Part shown: in pieces, positions 1 through 7,356 of the stretch
Layout: every line of letters starts with the position of its first letter
Position numbering within the stretch: position 1 is the first letter of the stretch
NCBI GenBank assembly: GCA_964421565.1
Contig: CAYQXJ010000029.1
Span: 1-16,144, forward strand
Direction: 5' to 3'
Length of the DNA: 16,144 nucleotides
From: CAYQXJ01 sp964421565
Lineage (GTDB): Bacteria; Planctomycetota; Brocadiia; SM23-32
Made by a program: the position numbers and the translations under genes
The notes under the pieces: generated by a model
The model's input: the letters and a program-made list of their open reading frames with translations, nothing else
Told to the model about the DNA's origin: nothing
Database searches by the model: none

Positions 1-21
1 GGTGGCGGCGGCGGCTGGTAG
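1..21 (+). CDS. Possible 3' end of upstream gene (Gly-rich tail)
   Basis: Read from base 1, the plus strand gives five glycines, a tryptophan and a TAG stop at 19-21. A poly-glycine tail ending in Trp is typical of the C-termini of some membrane proteins, such as TPM-domain (YgcG-like) and DUF2207 proteins, so this could be the end of such a gene. With only six codons visible, chance in a GGC-repeat stretch is equally possible. The strong hairpin at 123-144 downstream would suit a gene ending here. Confidence 0.25.
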   Translation, partial: GGGGGW

Positions 22-42
22 GCGGCGCCTGGTAGGCGGCGC
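15..42. repeat. 14-bp tandem repeat, two copies
   Basis: The unit CTGGTAGGCGGCGC occurs twice without a gap (15-28 and 29-42) and both copies are identical. The first copy spans the TAG stop of the possible upstream gene end, so the second copy repeats a TAG 14 bp later in another frame. It looks like simple slippage duplication in a GGC-rich stretch; no function is evident. Confidence 0.7.
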
Positions 43-122
43 CGCGCTTCGTCGAAGCACCCGACATCCCCCGCCCCGACAGTCAGTCAACTGCGTAAGT
101 GCAGCCGGCGCCAGGGGCACAC

Positions 123-144
123 CCGGCCTGAGACGTCAGGCCGG
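123..144. terminator. Strong hairpin, terminator-like
   Basis: Arms CCGGCCTGA (123-131) and TCAGGCCGG (136-144) are perfectly complementary over 9 bp around the 4-base loop GACG. No T-run follows on either strand, so it is not a canonical Rho-independent terminator. Its position after a possible gene end and before the znu promoter fits a transcription boundary or mRNA 3'-end stabiliser. Confidence 0.5.
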
Positions 145-171
145 CGGAGCAACAGCATGTCGGTGCGCTAC

Positions 172-193
172 CGCAACATGCATTATAGTTGCG
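172..193. promoter_or_regulatory. Palindrome upstream of znuA, candidate metalloregulator site
   Basis: Perfect 6-bp inverted arms CGCAAC (172-177) and GTTGCG (188-193) flank the 10-base AT-rich spacer ATGCATTATA. Size and symmetry suit a dimeric repressor of the Fur/Zur type, which commonly controls zinc-uptake operons. It does not match the textbook Zur boxes known to me, and it lies about 55 bp upstream of the proposed -35 element, so its role is inferred from symmetry and position only. Confidence 0.4.
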
Positions 194-248
194 TTTATAC
201 GCGAAGGCGTGCCGTTCAGGGCGAGGGTCCTTCTGGCTGCAGAGACAC

Positions 249-276
249 TGGAAAGAAACTTGTTCGGGGCTATAAT
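249..276 (+). promoter_or_regulatory. Sigma70-like promoter for znuACB
   Basis: A perfect -10 hexamer TATAAT lies at 271-276. The hexamer TGGAAA at 249-254 matches the -35 consensus at 4 of 6 positions with a 16-bp spacer. Transcription would start near 283, leaving a leader of about 118 nt before the znuA ATG. No riboswitch-like structure was recognised in that leader. Confidence 0.55.
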
Positions 277-384
277 GAACGGCAGCGGGCCTTCAGGCAC
301 AGACTCTGCGGAGGCGAAGTGTAGGTGCTTCGAGGCTGCTTTCGCAACTTAATCACCTATCTGAGACGCACGAGACCGAGTGAT

Positions 385-393
385 GGAGGAGGT
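385..393 (+). promoter_or_regulatory. Ribosome binding site of znuA
   Basis: GGAGGAGGT sits 7 bases before the ATG at 401. This favours that ATG over the in-frame GTG at 380 and ATG at 383, which would lie upstream of or inside the site. Confidence 0.8.
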
Positions 394-400
394 AAAGGTC

Positions 401-1354
401 ATGGCATGGCAGAAGAGCACGGTTACGCTGGTGTTGCTGCTGGCGCTGACCCTCGGGGGATGTGGAGGGGAAGAGCCTGCGGCCGAGACGACACAGGATG
501 CGCCCGCCGTCCGTGCGTTTGTGACGATTCTGCCCCAGGAACAGTTCGTAGAGCGGGTGGGCGGACAGCACGTGAGCGTGCAGGCGCTGGTCAAGCCCGG
601 GCAGAATCCGCACATGTTCGAACCCTCTCCCCGGCAGATGGCCGATCTGGCCCGCGCCGATGTTTACTTCCTGGTCGGTGTGCCGTTCGAGCAGATCATC
701 CGTGACCGCGTTCAGGCCGTCGGGGCCGATATGCGCATGGTGGACATCGGCGCCGGCATCAGGCTGAGGACGATGGAAGCCCACGATCACGACCACGACC
801 ATAACCACGAGCAGGGGGACGAGCACGGCGAACACGGTGCCGACCACGGACACCATGAAGGAGGTGGACTGAAGGACCCGCACACCTGGCTTGCACCGGA
901 CAACGTGAAGATCATGGCGCGCAACATCGCCGACGCCCTGATCGAGATCGATCCCGACCACGCGGATGCTTACCGCCGGAACCTGGAGGCATTACTGAAA
1001 GAGCTCGACCAGCTCGACGCGGAGTTGGAACGCATCACCTCCGGCATGGCCCCCCGCGAGTTCATGGTGTATCATCCGGCCTTCGGCTACTTCGCCGACG
1101 CCTACGGGCTGGAGCAAGTGCCCATCGAGATCGAAGGCAAAGCCCCCAGCGCGCGCGAACTGAGCCGCATCATCCAACGGGCCCGCCAGCGGGGTGTGCG
1201 GGTCATATTCGTGCAGAAGCAGTTCAGCGACAAGAGCGCCCGCGTGGTGGCTGAGGAGATCGGCGGCAAGGTGGTGGCCCTGGACCCCCTGGCGCGCGAC
1301 TACATGAGCAGCATGCGCCGCATAGCGCAGGCATTTGCGGAGAGCGGCCAGTGA
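401..1354 (+). CDS. znuA: Zinc ABC transporter, substrate-binding lipoprotein ZnuA
   Basis: This is a cluster A-I (ZnuA/TroA-like) solute-binding protein of 317 residues that captures metal outside the cytoplasmic membrane and hands it to the permease. Residues 1-21 form a lipoprotein signal with a hydrophobic core and lipobox LGGC, so Cys21 should be lipidated. Expected metal ligands are His71 (NPHMFEP), His161 (DPHTWL), His225 (YHPAFGY) and Asp295 (ALDPL). Between the first two lies a His/Asp-rich loop at about 128-152, typical of zinc-specific members and thought to gather Zn2+. The ATG at 401 is chosen because of the strong ribosome site at 385-393 and because it starts the signal peptide. 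The TGA stop overlaps the GTG start of znuC, indicating translational coupling. Zinc rather than manganese is inferred from the His-rich loop. Confidence 0.93.
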   Translation: MAWQKSTVTLVLLLALTLGGCGGEEPAAETTQDAPAVRAFVTILPQEQFVERVGGQHVSVQALVKPGQNPHMFEPSPRQMADLARADVYFLVGVPFEQIIRDRVQAVGADMRMVDIGAGIRLRTMEAHDHDHDHNHEQGDEHGEHGADHGHHEGGGLKDPHTWLAPDNVKIMARNIADALIEIDPDHADAYRRNLEALLKELDQLDAELERITSGMAPREFMVYHPAFGYFADAYGLEQVPIEIEGKAPSARELSRIIQRARQRGVRVIFVQKQFSDKSARVVAEEIGGKVVALDPLARDYMSSMRRIAQAFAESGQ

Positions 1355-2094
1355 CCGACAGCACACCGGTGTGCGAGCTGGAGGGCGTGCACTTCCGCTA
1401 CGACGGGCCGATGGTGCTCGAACAGGTGGACCTCACGGTGCGGAGGGGCGACTTCCTGGGTATCGTGGGGCCGAACGGCAGCGGCAAGACGACTCTGTTG
1501 CGCTTGGTGCTCGGGCTGGAGCAACCGACGAAGGGCACGGTGCGCGTGTTCGGCGGGCCACCGCAGAAGGCCCGCCGTCGCGTCGGCTACGTCCCTCAGC
1601 GCCCACAGCTCGACCCGGACTTCCCGATCAACGTCGAGGACGTGACCCTCATGGGCCGGCTCGGGCAGGCGAAACTTCTCGGCGGCTACGGCCCCGAGGA
1701 TGTCGAAGCGGCCCACACGGCCCTGCGCGAAGTGGAGATGCACTCGGAACGCCTGCGTCGCTACGGTCGCCTGAGCGGCGGCCAGCAGCGACGCGTGCTG
1801 ATCGCCCGCGCTCTCGCCACCCGGCCCGAGCTGCTGCTGCTGGACGAACCGACGGTGGGTGTGGACCATCGTGTCGAGCACGAGATATACTCACTCCTCG
1901 ACCGCCTGAACGAACAGGTGACCATCATGCTGGTCTCGCACGACGTCGGCTGCGTCACCGAGCACGTCAGCCGCGTCGCCGCCGTGCACACGCGCGTTTT
2001 CTGCCATACCCCGCAAGAACTCTCCGGCCGGATACTGGAGGATATCTTCAGCGGGCCAGACCGAATGGCCGAGCACCACGAACACGAGCATTGA
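1351..2094 (+). CDS. znuC: Zinc ABC transporter, ATP-binding protein ZnuC
   Basis: This 247-residue cytoplasmic ATPase powers metal import through ZnuB. It has all ABC motifs in order: Walker A GPNGSGKT (40-47), Q-loop Gln83 in YVPQRPQ, signature LSGGQ (141-145), Walker B LLLLDEP (161-167) and the H-loop His197 (VSHD). Translation starts at GTG 1351 within a GTGA overlap with the znuA stop, so the two genes are coupled. The protein ends in EHHEHEH, a His-rich tail that could bind zinc and sense or buffer it in the cytoplasm (inference). The gene order binding protein-ATPase-permease is standard for metal ABC operons. Confidence 0.94.
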   Translation: MTDSTPVCELEGVHFRYDGPMVLEQVDLTVRRGDFLGIVGPNGSGKTTLLRLVLGLEQPTKGTVRVFGGPPQKARRRVGYVPQRPQLDPDFPINVEDVTLMGRLGQAKLLGGYGPEDVEAAHTALREVEMHSERLRRYGRLSGGQQRRVLIARALATRPELLLLDEPTVGVDHRVEHEIYSLLDRLNEQVTIMLVSHDVGCVTEHVSRVAAVHTRVFCHTPQELSGRILEDIFSGPDRMAEHHEHEH

Positions 2095-2104
2095 GGAGCA
2101 CGCT

Positions 2105-2974
2105 GTGTGGGAATTCCTGAAGGCGCTCAGCACGCAGGCGTTCCTGCAGCGGGCCGTCCTGGCGGGCCTGCTGGCCGCCCTGGCGTGTTCGGTGGTCGGC
2201 ACTTACGTAGTGGTCAAGCGCATCACATTCATTAGCGGAGGCATCAGCCACGCGGTTCTGGGCGGCATGGGCGTGGCGTACTTCCTCGGGTATAATCCCC
2301 TGGCCGGCGCCCTCGCAGCGGCCATCGTCGCCGCACTGCTGATCGGGGTCGTCAGCCTGCGTGTCGGCCAACATGAAGACACCGTCATCGGCGCCCTGTG
2401 GGCGGTGGGCATGGCGATCGGCATCATCTTCATCGACGCTACGGAAGGTTACCAGCAGGACCTGATGAGCTACCTGTTCGGCAACATTCTGCTGGTGGCC
2501 AGCCGCGACGTATGGCTGATCGTCATCCTCGATGCCGGCATCCTGGCAACCGTATTCATGCTGCACAAGCGCTTTACCGCCCTGTGCTTCGACGAGGAGT
2601 TCACCCGTATCCAGGGCGTGAACGTGGACCTTTTCTACCTGCTGTTGCTGTGCCTGATCGCGCTGACGGTGGTCGTGCTCGTGCAGGTGGTGGGCATCAT
2701 CCTGGTCATCGCCCTGCTGACGCTGCCGGCGGCGACGGCCGGGCACTATGCGGCGAGCCTGAAGCAGATGATGCTGATCGCGCTGGTCGTGGGGGTGGTG
2801 AGCGTTGTGGGCGGGCTGGCGGCGTCGTACAGCATGGACCTGCAAGCGGGGGCAAGCATCGTGCTGATTGCTGCGGCCATCTACCTGGCCTCCATCGTCG
2901 TGAACCGCGTCGGGCTGCGTCGCATGCGCGCAACTCGCGCACAGCGGGACGGCGCGGGAGGGGCCTCAGCGTAG
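2105..2974 (+). CDS. znuB: Zinc ABC transporter, permease ZnuB
   Basis: This is an ABC-3 family integral membrane permease of 289 residues, the usual length, forming the channel of the Znu importer. It has about eight hydrophobic segments, beginning near residues 14-34 with the conserved stretch VVKRITFISGGISHAVLGG, which is diagnostic of the family. The segment TLPAATAG near residue 215 is the conserved motif before the last helices. The GTG at 2105 is preceded by AGGAG at 2094-2098 with a 6-base gap, and only 10 bp separate it from znuC. The stop TAG (2972-2974) overlaps the 3' end of the convergent zinc-ribbon gene by 9 bp, leaving no room for a dedicated terminator. Confidence 0.94.
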   Translation: MWEFLKALSTQAFLQRAVLAGLLAALACSVVGTYVVVKRITFISGGISHAVLGGMGVAYFLGYNPLAGALAAAIVAALLIGVVSLRVGQHEDTVIGALWAVGMAIGIIFIDATEGYQQDLMSYLFGNILLVASRDVWLIVILDAGILATVFMLHKRFTALCFDEEFTRIQGVNVDLFYLLLLCLIALTVVVLVQVVGIILVIALLTLPAATAGHYAASLKQMMLIALVVGVVSVVGGLAASYSMDLQAGASIVLIAAAIYLASIVVNRVGLRRMRATRAQRDGAGGASA

Positions 2975-3898
2975 CTGCAATCCCGGCTCGCCCAGGGCGC
3001 CGGTGAGCATGAACGCGGTGGTTGCATACTGCTGGCCGTCATTGAACACGAGCATCCACGGGCCCATCAGCTCATCCGCATCGGCCCGCAGGTCTGCACC
3101 GGGAAGGCGCCGGAAAGCCACAATGCCCTCGGCTGTCTGACCAGGCTCCGCCAACCCCCCGTTGATCGAGTCGGTCGCGTGCGGGACGGGCAACGCAATG
3201 CCTGCGTCGCTACGCAGGTAGAACAGCCCGTCTCGCAGAACTACTGGTTCCTTGCCCGTGTTTTCCACGCGCAGATGGAGCAGCAGCAGCGTCTCGCCCA
3301 CCTCCTGGCGCAACTCGGGCGTTGCCTCTACACGCACGGTGGGCCAGCGATCACCCGGGCCGATCGGGCCGTACGCCTCCTCCATGCCCAACTGTGCGAG
3401 GCGGAACTCCACCTGCTCCAGGTATTCCCCGTAACAGAGGCCCCGCGCCGCTTCCAGGTGCCGTATGGCTTCCCGATAGTTGCCCTCCCGCACCGGCTGC
3501 ATCGCCTCCGTAAGGGCCTGTTCAGCCCTCATGGGGCGCACGACCACGAACCAGACGGCTCCGGCCGCTCCCAGCAACAGGAGCAACACCAGAACCATCA
3601 GCCACAGCCGCCCCTTGGGCGTGGGCCGGACGGAGGTGGGGGACTCGACGCCGCGATGAGAGGGGTGCCCCTCACGCAGTCGGTAGCCGCAGTGGGGGCA
3701 GAACTGGATGTCTGGCGGCACGTGCGTGTTGCAATTGGGGCAAAGGATGCCCCCCAGCTCCATCTGCTCGGTCACGATGGGTTCCGCGTGCTCCACCTTT
3801 ACCGGCTGCTCGCAGGTGGGGCACTTCACGGTCTTGCCTTCCAGTTCTTCGGGGGCCCGGAAGGTCGCTCCGCAAGAGCACTGCACTCGTATTAGCAT
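2966..3898 (-). CDS. Zinc-ribbon, single-TM protein with C-terminal beta domain
   Basis: The product has 310 residues. The N-terminus carries two Cys4 zinc-binding knots: Cys7, Cys9, Cys26, Cys29, and then Cys53, Cys56, Cys67, Cys70 (CPNC...CPHC). The first, with its FRAPEELEGKTVKCPTC stretch, closely resembles N-terminal ribbons frequent in planctomycete proteins. One strongly hydrophobic helix follows at about 98-120. The rest, about 190 residues, is probably extracytoplasmic. It begins with a helical, TPR-like repeat (EAIRHLEAARGL) and ends in a beta-rich stretch with LLLHLRVENTGKEPVVL, reminiscent of DUF4352-type domains. The ATG at 3898 has AGGAG 7 bases upstream (3906-3910). The reading frame stays open to 4441, but that extension lacks plausible protein features. 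Function is unknown; a sensor or envelope role is possible. Confidence 0.75.
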   Translation of the reverse strand: MLIRVQCSCGATFRAPEELEGKTVKCPTCEQPVKVEHAEPIVTEQMELGGILCPNCNTHVPPDIQFCPHCGYRLREGHPSHRGVESPTSVRPTPKGRLWLMVLVLLLLLGAAGAVWFVVVRPMRAEQALTEAMQPVREGNYREAIRHLEAARGLCYGEYLEQVEFRLAQLGMEEAYGPIGPGDRWPTVRVEATPELRQEVGETLLLLHLRVENTGKEPVVLRDGLFYLRSDAGIALPVPHATDSINGGLAEPGQTAEGIVAFRRLPGADLRADADELMGPWMLVFNDGQQYATTAFMLTGALGEPGLQLR

Positions 3899-3905
3899 CC
3901 CGCCG

Positions 3906-3910
3906 CTCCT
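3906..3910 (-). promoter_or_regulatory. Ribosome binding site of the zinc-ribbon gene
   Basis: AGGAG on the minus strand, 7 bases before the ATG at 3898. It fixes the start well inside a longer open frame. Confidence 0.7.
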
Positions 3911-3979
3911 GCCAAGACGTGCCCAAACCACCGCCGGTTGCCGGCAGCGAGTTGTAGCGTGAGTGTCGGTTATATCGCA

Positions 3980-3997
3980 ACGGGCCACCGGGCCCGT
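3980..3997. other. Short GC-rich hairpin
   Basis: ACGGGCC (3980-3986) pairs with GGCCCGT (3991-3997) around the loop ACCG, a perfect 7-bp stem. It lies about 80 bp upstream of the zinc-ribbon gene, next to its possible -10. No T-run follows. It could be an operator or a chance structure in GC-rich DNA. Confidence 0.35.
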
Positions 3998-4137
3998 GAA
4001 CTGACACGGCGCCTTGGGAGCGGCACAGTCACCCCCGCCGAGGGAACGGGTATCAGTGCCAGCATCCCACGATCCGTCAGCCCCCAATATAGTGCAGCCA
4101 CCCCCCGTATGCAACGCCTGTGCAAGCCGCCAAGGCG

Positions 4138-4167
4138 TTGACTTGCAGCATCGGCACACACTACACT
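4138..4167 (+). promoter_or_regulatory. Sigma70-like promoter for the glycosyltransferase gene
   Basis: TTGACT (4138-4143) and TACACT (4162-4167) are separated by 18 bp, matching consensus at 5/6 and 4/6 positions. Transcription would start near 4174, which argues against the most upstream possible start codon (4120) of the following frame and for a start near 4249. Confidence 0.5.
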
Positions 4168-4248
4168 GCGTTGTCGCGAAAGGGCGCCTGCAGGGCGGGG
4201 GGTGGCTTCCCATTCCTGTTCCAGAGTGATAGTGCACGGGACCAGGCA

Positions 4249-6000
4249 GTGTCTGAACGCAGCACAGAACGGGGCGTTTTCGAACTCGCCGAGGGCAACT
4301 CCCTTGCCAGGCCTGCTGCGCAGGTCCGCCGGTGTCTGCTGGTTCTGCTGACCTTCGTGTTGGTCCTCTACTGGCTCGCCCTGAACCCGCACTGGCGTTT
4401 CCAGCGCGACAGCGCCGTCTATCTCGGGCTGGGGCGCTCATTGGTGGAGGACGGCACCTACACCTTCAACATGCTCCCCAACACCAGGTATCCGCCGGGC
4501 TTCCCCCTGATGCTCGCCGCCGTCACGCCGGAGACGGGCTTCCCCGAAATACCTTACGACAGCTTCCTGCCGTACAACGTTCTGACGTCCCTGATGGGGC
4601 TGGGCTGCATCGCGCTGGCATGGTTGCTATTCAGGCAGATGCGCCTGTCGCCGAGAGTCGCACTGCTCTGCCTGTTGCCGCTGGCGCTGTCGCGAACGCT
4701 CTATTACTACTCCTCGCACATCATGACGGACGTGCCCTACACTTTTCTCGCCGTGACGGCGTTGTGGGCGACGCTGCGGGCCGAGCGCTGCAGGCGCGGC
4801 AGCCAATGGGCCTGGTGGTGCGCGGCGGGTCTGCTGATCGCGGCAGCGGGCTCGGTGCGCGCGATCGGCCCCCTGGTGGCCGTAGCGGTGACCATGAAGC
4901 TGTGGGTTAGTCACAACCGCCTGCAGCGGTGGCGCGGGCGCCTGCTGAAGACGGCCCTGCTGTGGACTCCGTTCGCCATTGCCCTGACGGCATGGATATT
5001 GTGGGCGGAGGCAACCGGCGAGGCGGTCCGCTACTTCCGTGGCCGATTGCGCCCGGCAGCCCTCTTGCGGCTGATTGGCGTTTTCTTCACGCAGTGGCGG
5101 GAGCATCTGGGCGGGCTGACAGACGCCGTGTGCGGCACGGACCTGGGCACGGAGGTCGGTGGGCTTCTGGCAGCCCTGATGGTGTTGGGCATTGTCCGCG
5201 CGTTGCGGCGTGGCGAGCGCACCGTCACGCTCTACGCCCTGTTGACGGTGATCGCTGTGCTTGCCAGCGGATGGTCGCTCGACCGGCGATACCTGCTGCC
5301 GGTGCTGCCTGTGCTGCTTTACTGGCTGGTGCTCGGGGCACAGGTACCGGGGCACTGGTTGAGAACGCGCACGCGATGGTGGACCAGGGGCCGAGTGCGG
5401 CGGCTGGGCTGGGTGCTGATGAGCCTGCTGCTGGCGGTGAACCTGGTGCGCATCGGCAAGGTCGTGGCCCAGCAGCGCTCGCCCCGATTCTATGACATCG
5501 TGGAACAGGGCGCCGTCGAAGACTACGGGCGGCTGAGCGAATGGCTGCGGCGCCATGCCGAACCGGACGCGACCGTGCTGTGCTACGAGCATCGCGTGGT
5601 ACACTACTTCAGCCGCCTGCACACCTACCCCCTGCCGCGCGACACGACGGAGCACAGGCTCCGCTGGTTGAGCGCGCTGGGCAAGTCCGGCGAAGTCGAT
5701 TACGTCATTTGGGACGCCCGGCATGAGCGGGGCAACTCCGTGATCGACCGTATGCGGCAGCAGCGTCCTGACACGCTGCGCCCGGTGCTGGTGGTCGGGC
5801 AGGTGCAGTTGCTCCGGCTGCGTGTGCCACCTGCGCCGCCGCCGGGGTCCCGGGCAGCTCGGCCCGGCACGCCCCCCTGGTCAATCCGTTACGCCGGGGA
5901 TCGTGCGGTTGCCCTGGCCGATGTTCACGCCGTCCGCGATGAGCGCCTTCTGCAGTTCGATGCGGTCGACATCGCGCGGAGGAATGCCCCCCTCCAGTGA
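4249..6000 (+). CDS. GT39-like membrane glycosyltransferase
   Basis: This is a polytopic membrane protein of about 583 residues resembling the GT39/PMT-ArnT family, which transfers sugars from polyprenyl-phosphate donors on the outer face of the membrane. After a short cytoplasmic N-terminus, a first helix (RRCLLVLLTFVLVLYWLAL) leads into a loop with RDSAVYLGLGRSLVEDGTY, then a YPPGFP motif. The Asp in this loop and the PP-x-x-P stretch are typical of the family's catalytic first loop. About nine to eleven further helices follow, then a soluble C-terminal part from about residue 410. The start is uncertain: GTG 4249 has only a weak GGGACCAGG before it, but it lies downstream of the promoter at 4138-4167; the frame is open back to 4120. 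The last 40 or so codons run antisense to the flavoprotein gene and look unlike protein, so the ancestral stop was probably lost. Acceptor and sugar are unknown. Confidence 0.75.
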   Translation: MSERSTERGVFELAEGNSLARPAAQVRRCLLVLLTFVLVLYWLALNPHWRFQRDSAVYLGLGRSLVEDGTYTFNMLPNTRYPPGFPLMLAAVTPETGFPEIPYDSFLPYNVLTSLMGLGCIALAWLLFRQMRLSPRVALLCLLPLALSRTLYYYSSHIMTDVPYTFLAVTALWATLRAERCRRGSQWAWWCAAGLLIAAAGSVRAIGPLVAVAVTMKLWVSHNRLQRWRGRLLKTALLWTPFAIALTAWILWAEATGEAVRYFRGRLRPAALLRLIGVFFTQWREHLGGLTDAVCGTDLGTEVGGLLAALMVLGIVRALRRGERTVTLYALLTVIAVLASGWSLDRRYLLPVLPVLLYWLVLGAQVPGHWLRTRTRWWTRGRVRRLGWVLMSLLLAVNLVRIGKVVAQQRSPRFYDIVEQGAVEDYGRLSEWLRRHAEPDATVLCYEHRVVHYFSRLHTYPLPRDTTEHRLRWLSALGKSGEVDYVIWDARHERGNSVIDRMRQQRPDTLRPVLVVGQVQLLRLRVPPAPPPGSRAARPGTPPWSIRYAGDRAVALADVHAVRDERLLQFDAVDIARRNAPLQ

Positions 6001-7356
6001 CATCGCCGTCGCCGTGCCCGCCGCCTGGCCCATCGTCAGGCAAGCCATGATCAGACGGCAGCCGCTCTGGGCCATGAAGTCGGCCGACAGGCAGCGGCCG
6101 GCCACCAGAAGGTTGTCCACGTCGACGGGCACCAGGCTGCGGTAGGGTATGTCGTAGTGGGGCGGGGCGGGGAACTCCATGTCCTCGCCCGTTCGGCCCT
6201 TCCAGTCGCAGAGGGCCTCCTTGCCCCCCGGCGGCAGATAGCTGGAGCCATAGCCGCCGCGGCTGAAGATGACGTAGCGCGTCGCCCCCTCGATCTCGTG
6301 TTCGATCCATTTGACGTTGCCCACGTGATCGGGGCCGTGCACGTCGTAGCCGTGCGCGCTGATGGTGATTACGTCGTCGAAGGTCGTGTGGCGGGCCAGG
6401 TCCCAAGCTTTCACCACGTATTCGCCCAGGACCCGGCGGCTGTCCCGCACGCCGAGAAGCGCGCCGGTGTCGATGAGCCACGAGTTGCCGAAGCCGGGCA
6501 CGCACTTCCGGATGAACCGCCAGAGCATGTCCGCCTGTTCGCGGCCCTCGCGGTACATGCGCGTCAGGTCGCGGTTGTCGAGCGGATGGCAGTTGCGCGA
6601 ATGGGCGAAGCAGATGCTCACCTCGTCCATGCCGCAGTGCTCGGGGCGTCCGGGCACGTGCGTCATCCAGTTCAGGTGGTTGTCAGCCTCCTGCTCCAGG
6701 TCGCCGCTCTGCAGACTCTCCGCGATCAGGTCGATCCACTTGGGGTCCTCAGCTTTCAGGTCGGATTCCTGGTAGGCGTCCCAGTCGACGCCGCCGAGCC
6801 GGAACTCCAGCGAACAGGCCTGGGTAAGGCCGTCGGAGGGCCGCCCGACGCTGAAGCGGCAGCCCGCGAATGCCGCCGCGTCCGCGTCGCCGCTGCAGTC
6901 GATGACTCGCTCGGCGAGCAGGGCGGCATAGCCCGACTTGCTGTGGACGACCACGCCGCAGACGGCCCCGTCTTCGACGATCGAGTCGACCACGGTCGTC
7001 ACCAGCAGAACGTCGCAGCCGGCGTCCTCGACCATGCGGTCGAGCACGAGCTTGTGCTTCTCCGGGTCGCTGTTGCGATGCCAGAGCCCGTCGATGGCTT
7101 TCAGCTCCTCAAACATCTCCTCGCCGATGCCGGAGACGAAGTCAAGCGGTATGTTCACCAGACCCATTGTGACCAGGCCGCCGAGGGCCGACTGTGACTC
7201 GACGATCAGCGTGCGGCATCCCTTGCGCGCCGCCGCCACGCCGGCACCGAAACCGGCGATACCTCCCCCGACCACGATCACGTCGTACTCCGCCTCCACC
7301 TTCAGCCGGGCCTCCGGCCGAACGAGCTTACCTTCCTGCAGATCCAACGCGAGCAT
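5881..7356 (-). CDS. FAD-dependent oxidoreductase (FAD_oxidored family)
   Basis: The product has 491 residues. The N-terminus has an FAD-binding Rossmann motif, YDVIVVGGGIAGFGAGVAAA (about 24-43), then an acidic strand end IVES binding the ribose. LGGLVTMGLVNIP and a VIDCSGDADAAAFAG stretch follow, both typical of the FAD_oxidored (PF12831) family. A C-terminal FAD contact region (VDNLLVAGRCLSADFMAQSGCRLIMACLTMGQAAGTA) closes the fold. Family members are poorly characterised flavoproteins, usually predicted to be cytoplasmic dehydrogenases; the substrate here is unknown. The ATG at 7356 is chosen because AGGAGG lies 9 bases upstream. It starts inside the ferredoxin gene (29 bp overlap), so the two are coupled and the ferredoxin may be its electron partner. 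Its 3' end overlaps the convergent glycosyltransferase frame by 120 bp. Confidence 0.88.
   Translation of the reverse strand: MLALDLQEGKLVRPEARLKVEAEYDVIVVGGGIAGFGAGVAAARKGCRTLIVESQSALGGLVTMGLVNIPLDFVSGIGEEMFEELKAIDGLWHRNSDPEKHKLVLDRMVEDAGCDVLLVTTVVDSIVEDGAVCGVVVHSKSGYAALLAERVIDCSGDADAAAFAGCRFSVGRPSDGLTQACSLEFRLGGVDWDAYQESDLKAEDPKWIDLIAESLQSGDLEQEADNHLNWMTHVPGRPEHCGMDEVSICFAHSRNCHPLDNRDLTRMYREGREQADMLWRFIRKCVPGFGNSWLIDTGALLGVRDSRRVLGEYVVKAWDLARHTTFDDVITISAHGYDVHGPDHVGNVKWIEHEIEGATRYVIFSRGGYGSSYLPPGGKEALCDWKGRTGEDMEFPAPPHYDIPYRSLVPVDVDNLLVAGRCLSADFMAQSGCRLIMACLTMGQAAGTATAMSLEGGIPPRDVDRIELQKALIADGVNIGQGNRTIPGVTD

Larger units (their letters stand above)
3899..4248. other. Non-coding gap between divergent genes
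   Basis: About 350 bp separate the start of the zinc-ribbon gene (minus) from the proposed start of the glycosyltransferase (plus). It holds the ribosome site at 3906-3910, the small hairpin at 3980-3997, an AT-rich TATAAC on the minus strand (3969-3974) that may be a weak -10 for the zinc-ribbon gene, and a better plus-strand promoter at 4138-4167. Open frames crossing it on both strands have no recognisable protein content. Confidence 0.6.

Noticed and set aside
2..352. Plus-strand open frame of 116 codons before znuA
   Set aside because: It runs through the tandem repeat, hairpin, palindrome and promoter, has no ribosome site and shows no protein-like content.
780..860. His-codon repeats as a possible CRISPR or microsatellite
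   Set aside because: The irregular CAC/GAC-rich stretch encodes the His-rich loop of the zinc-binding protein; there are no regular spacers.
2048..2845. Minus-strand open frame opposite znuB
   Set aside because: Extreme His/Gln/Asp composition is the antisense of a hydrophobic permease; no motif.
3899..4441. N-terminal extension of the zinc-ribbon protein
   Set aside because: It would overlap the divergent gene and its promoter and contains no domain; the ATG at 3898 has AGGAG and starts directly at the zinc ribbon.
4627..5724. Minus-strand open frame of 365 codons opposite the glycosyltransferase
   Set aside because: Rich in Gln/Arg/Pro/His with no hydrophobic or domain pattern, while the plus strand encodes regular membrane helices.
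6157..7197. Plus-strand open frame of 346 codons opposite the flavoprotein
   Set aside because: The minus strand has the FAD-binding motif and family features; this frame is compositional shadow.
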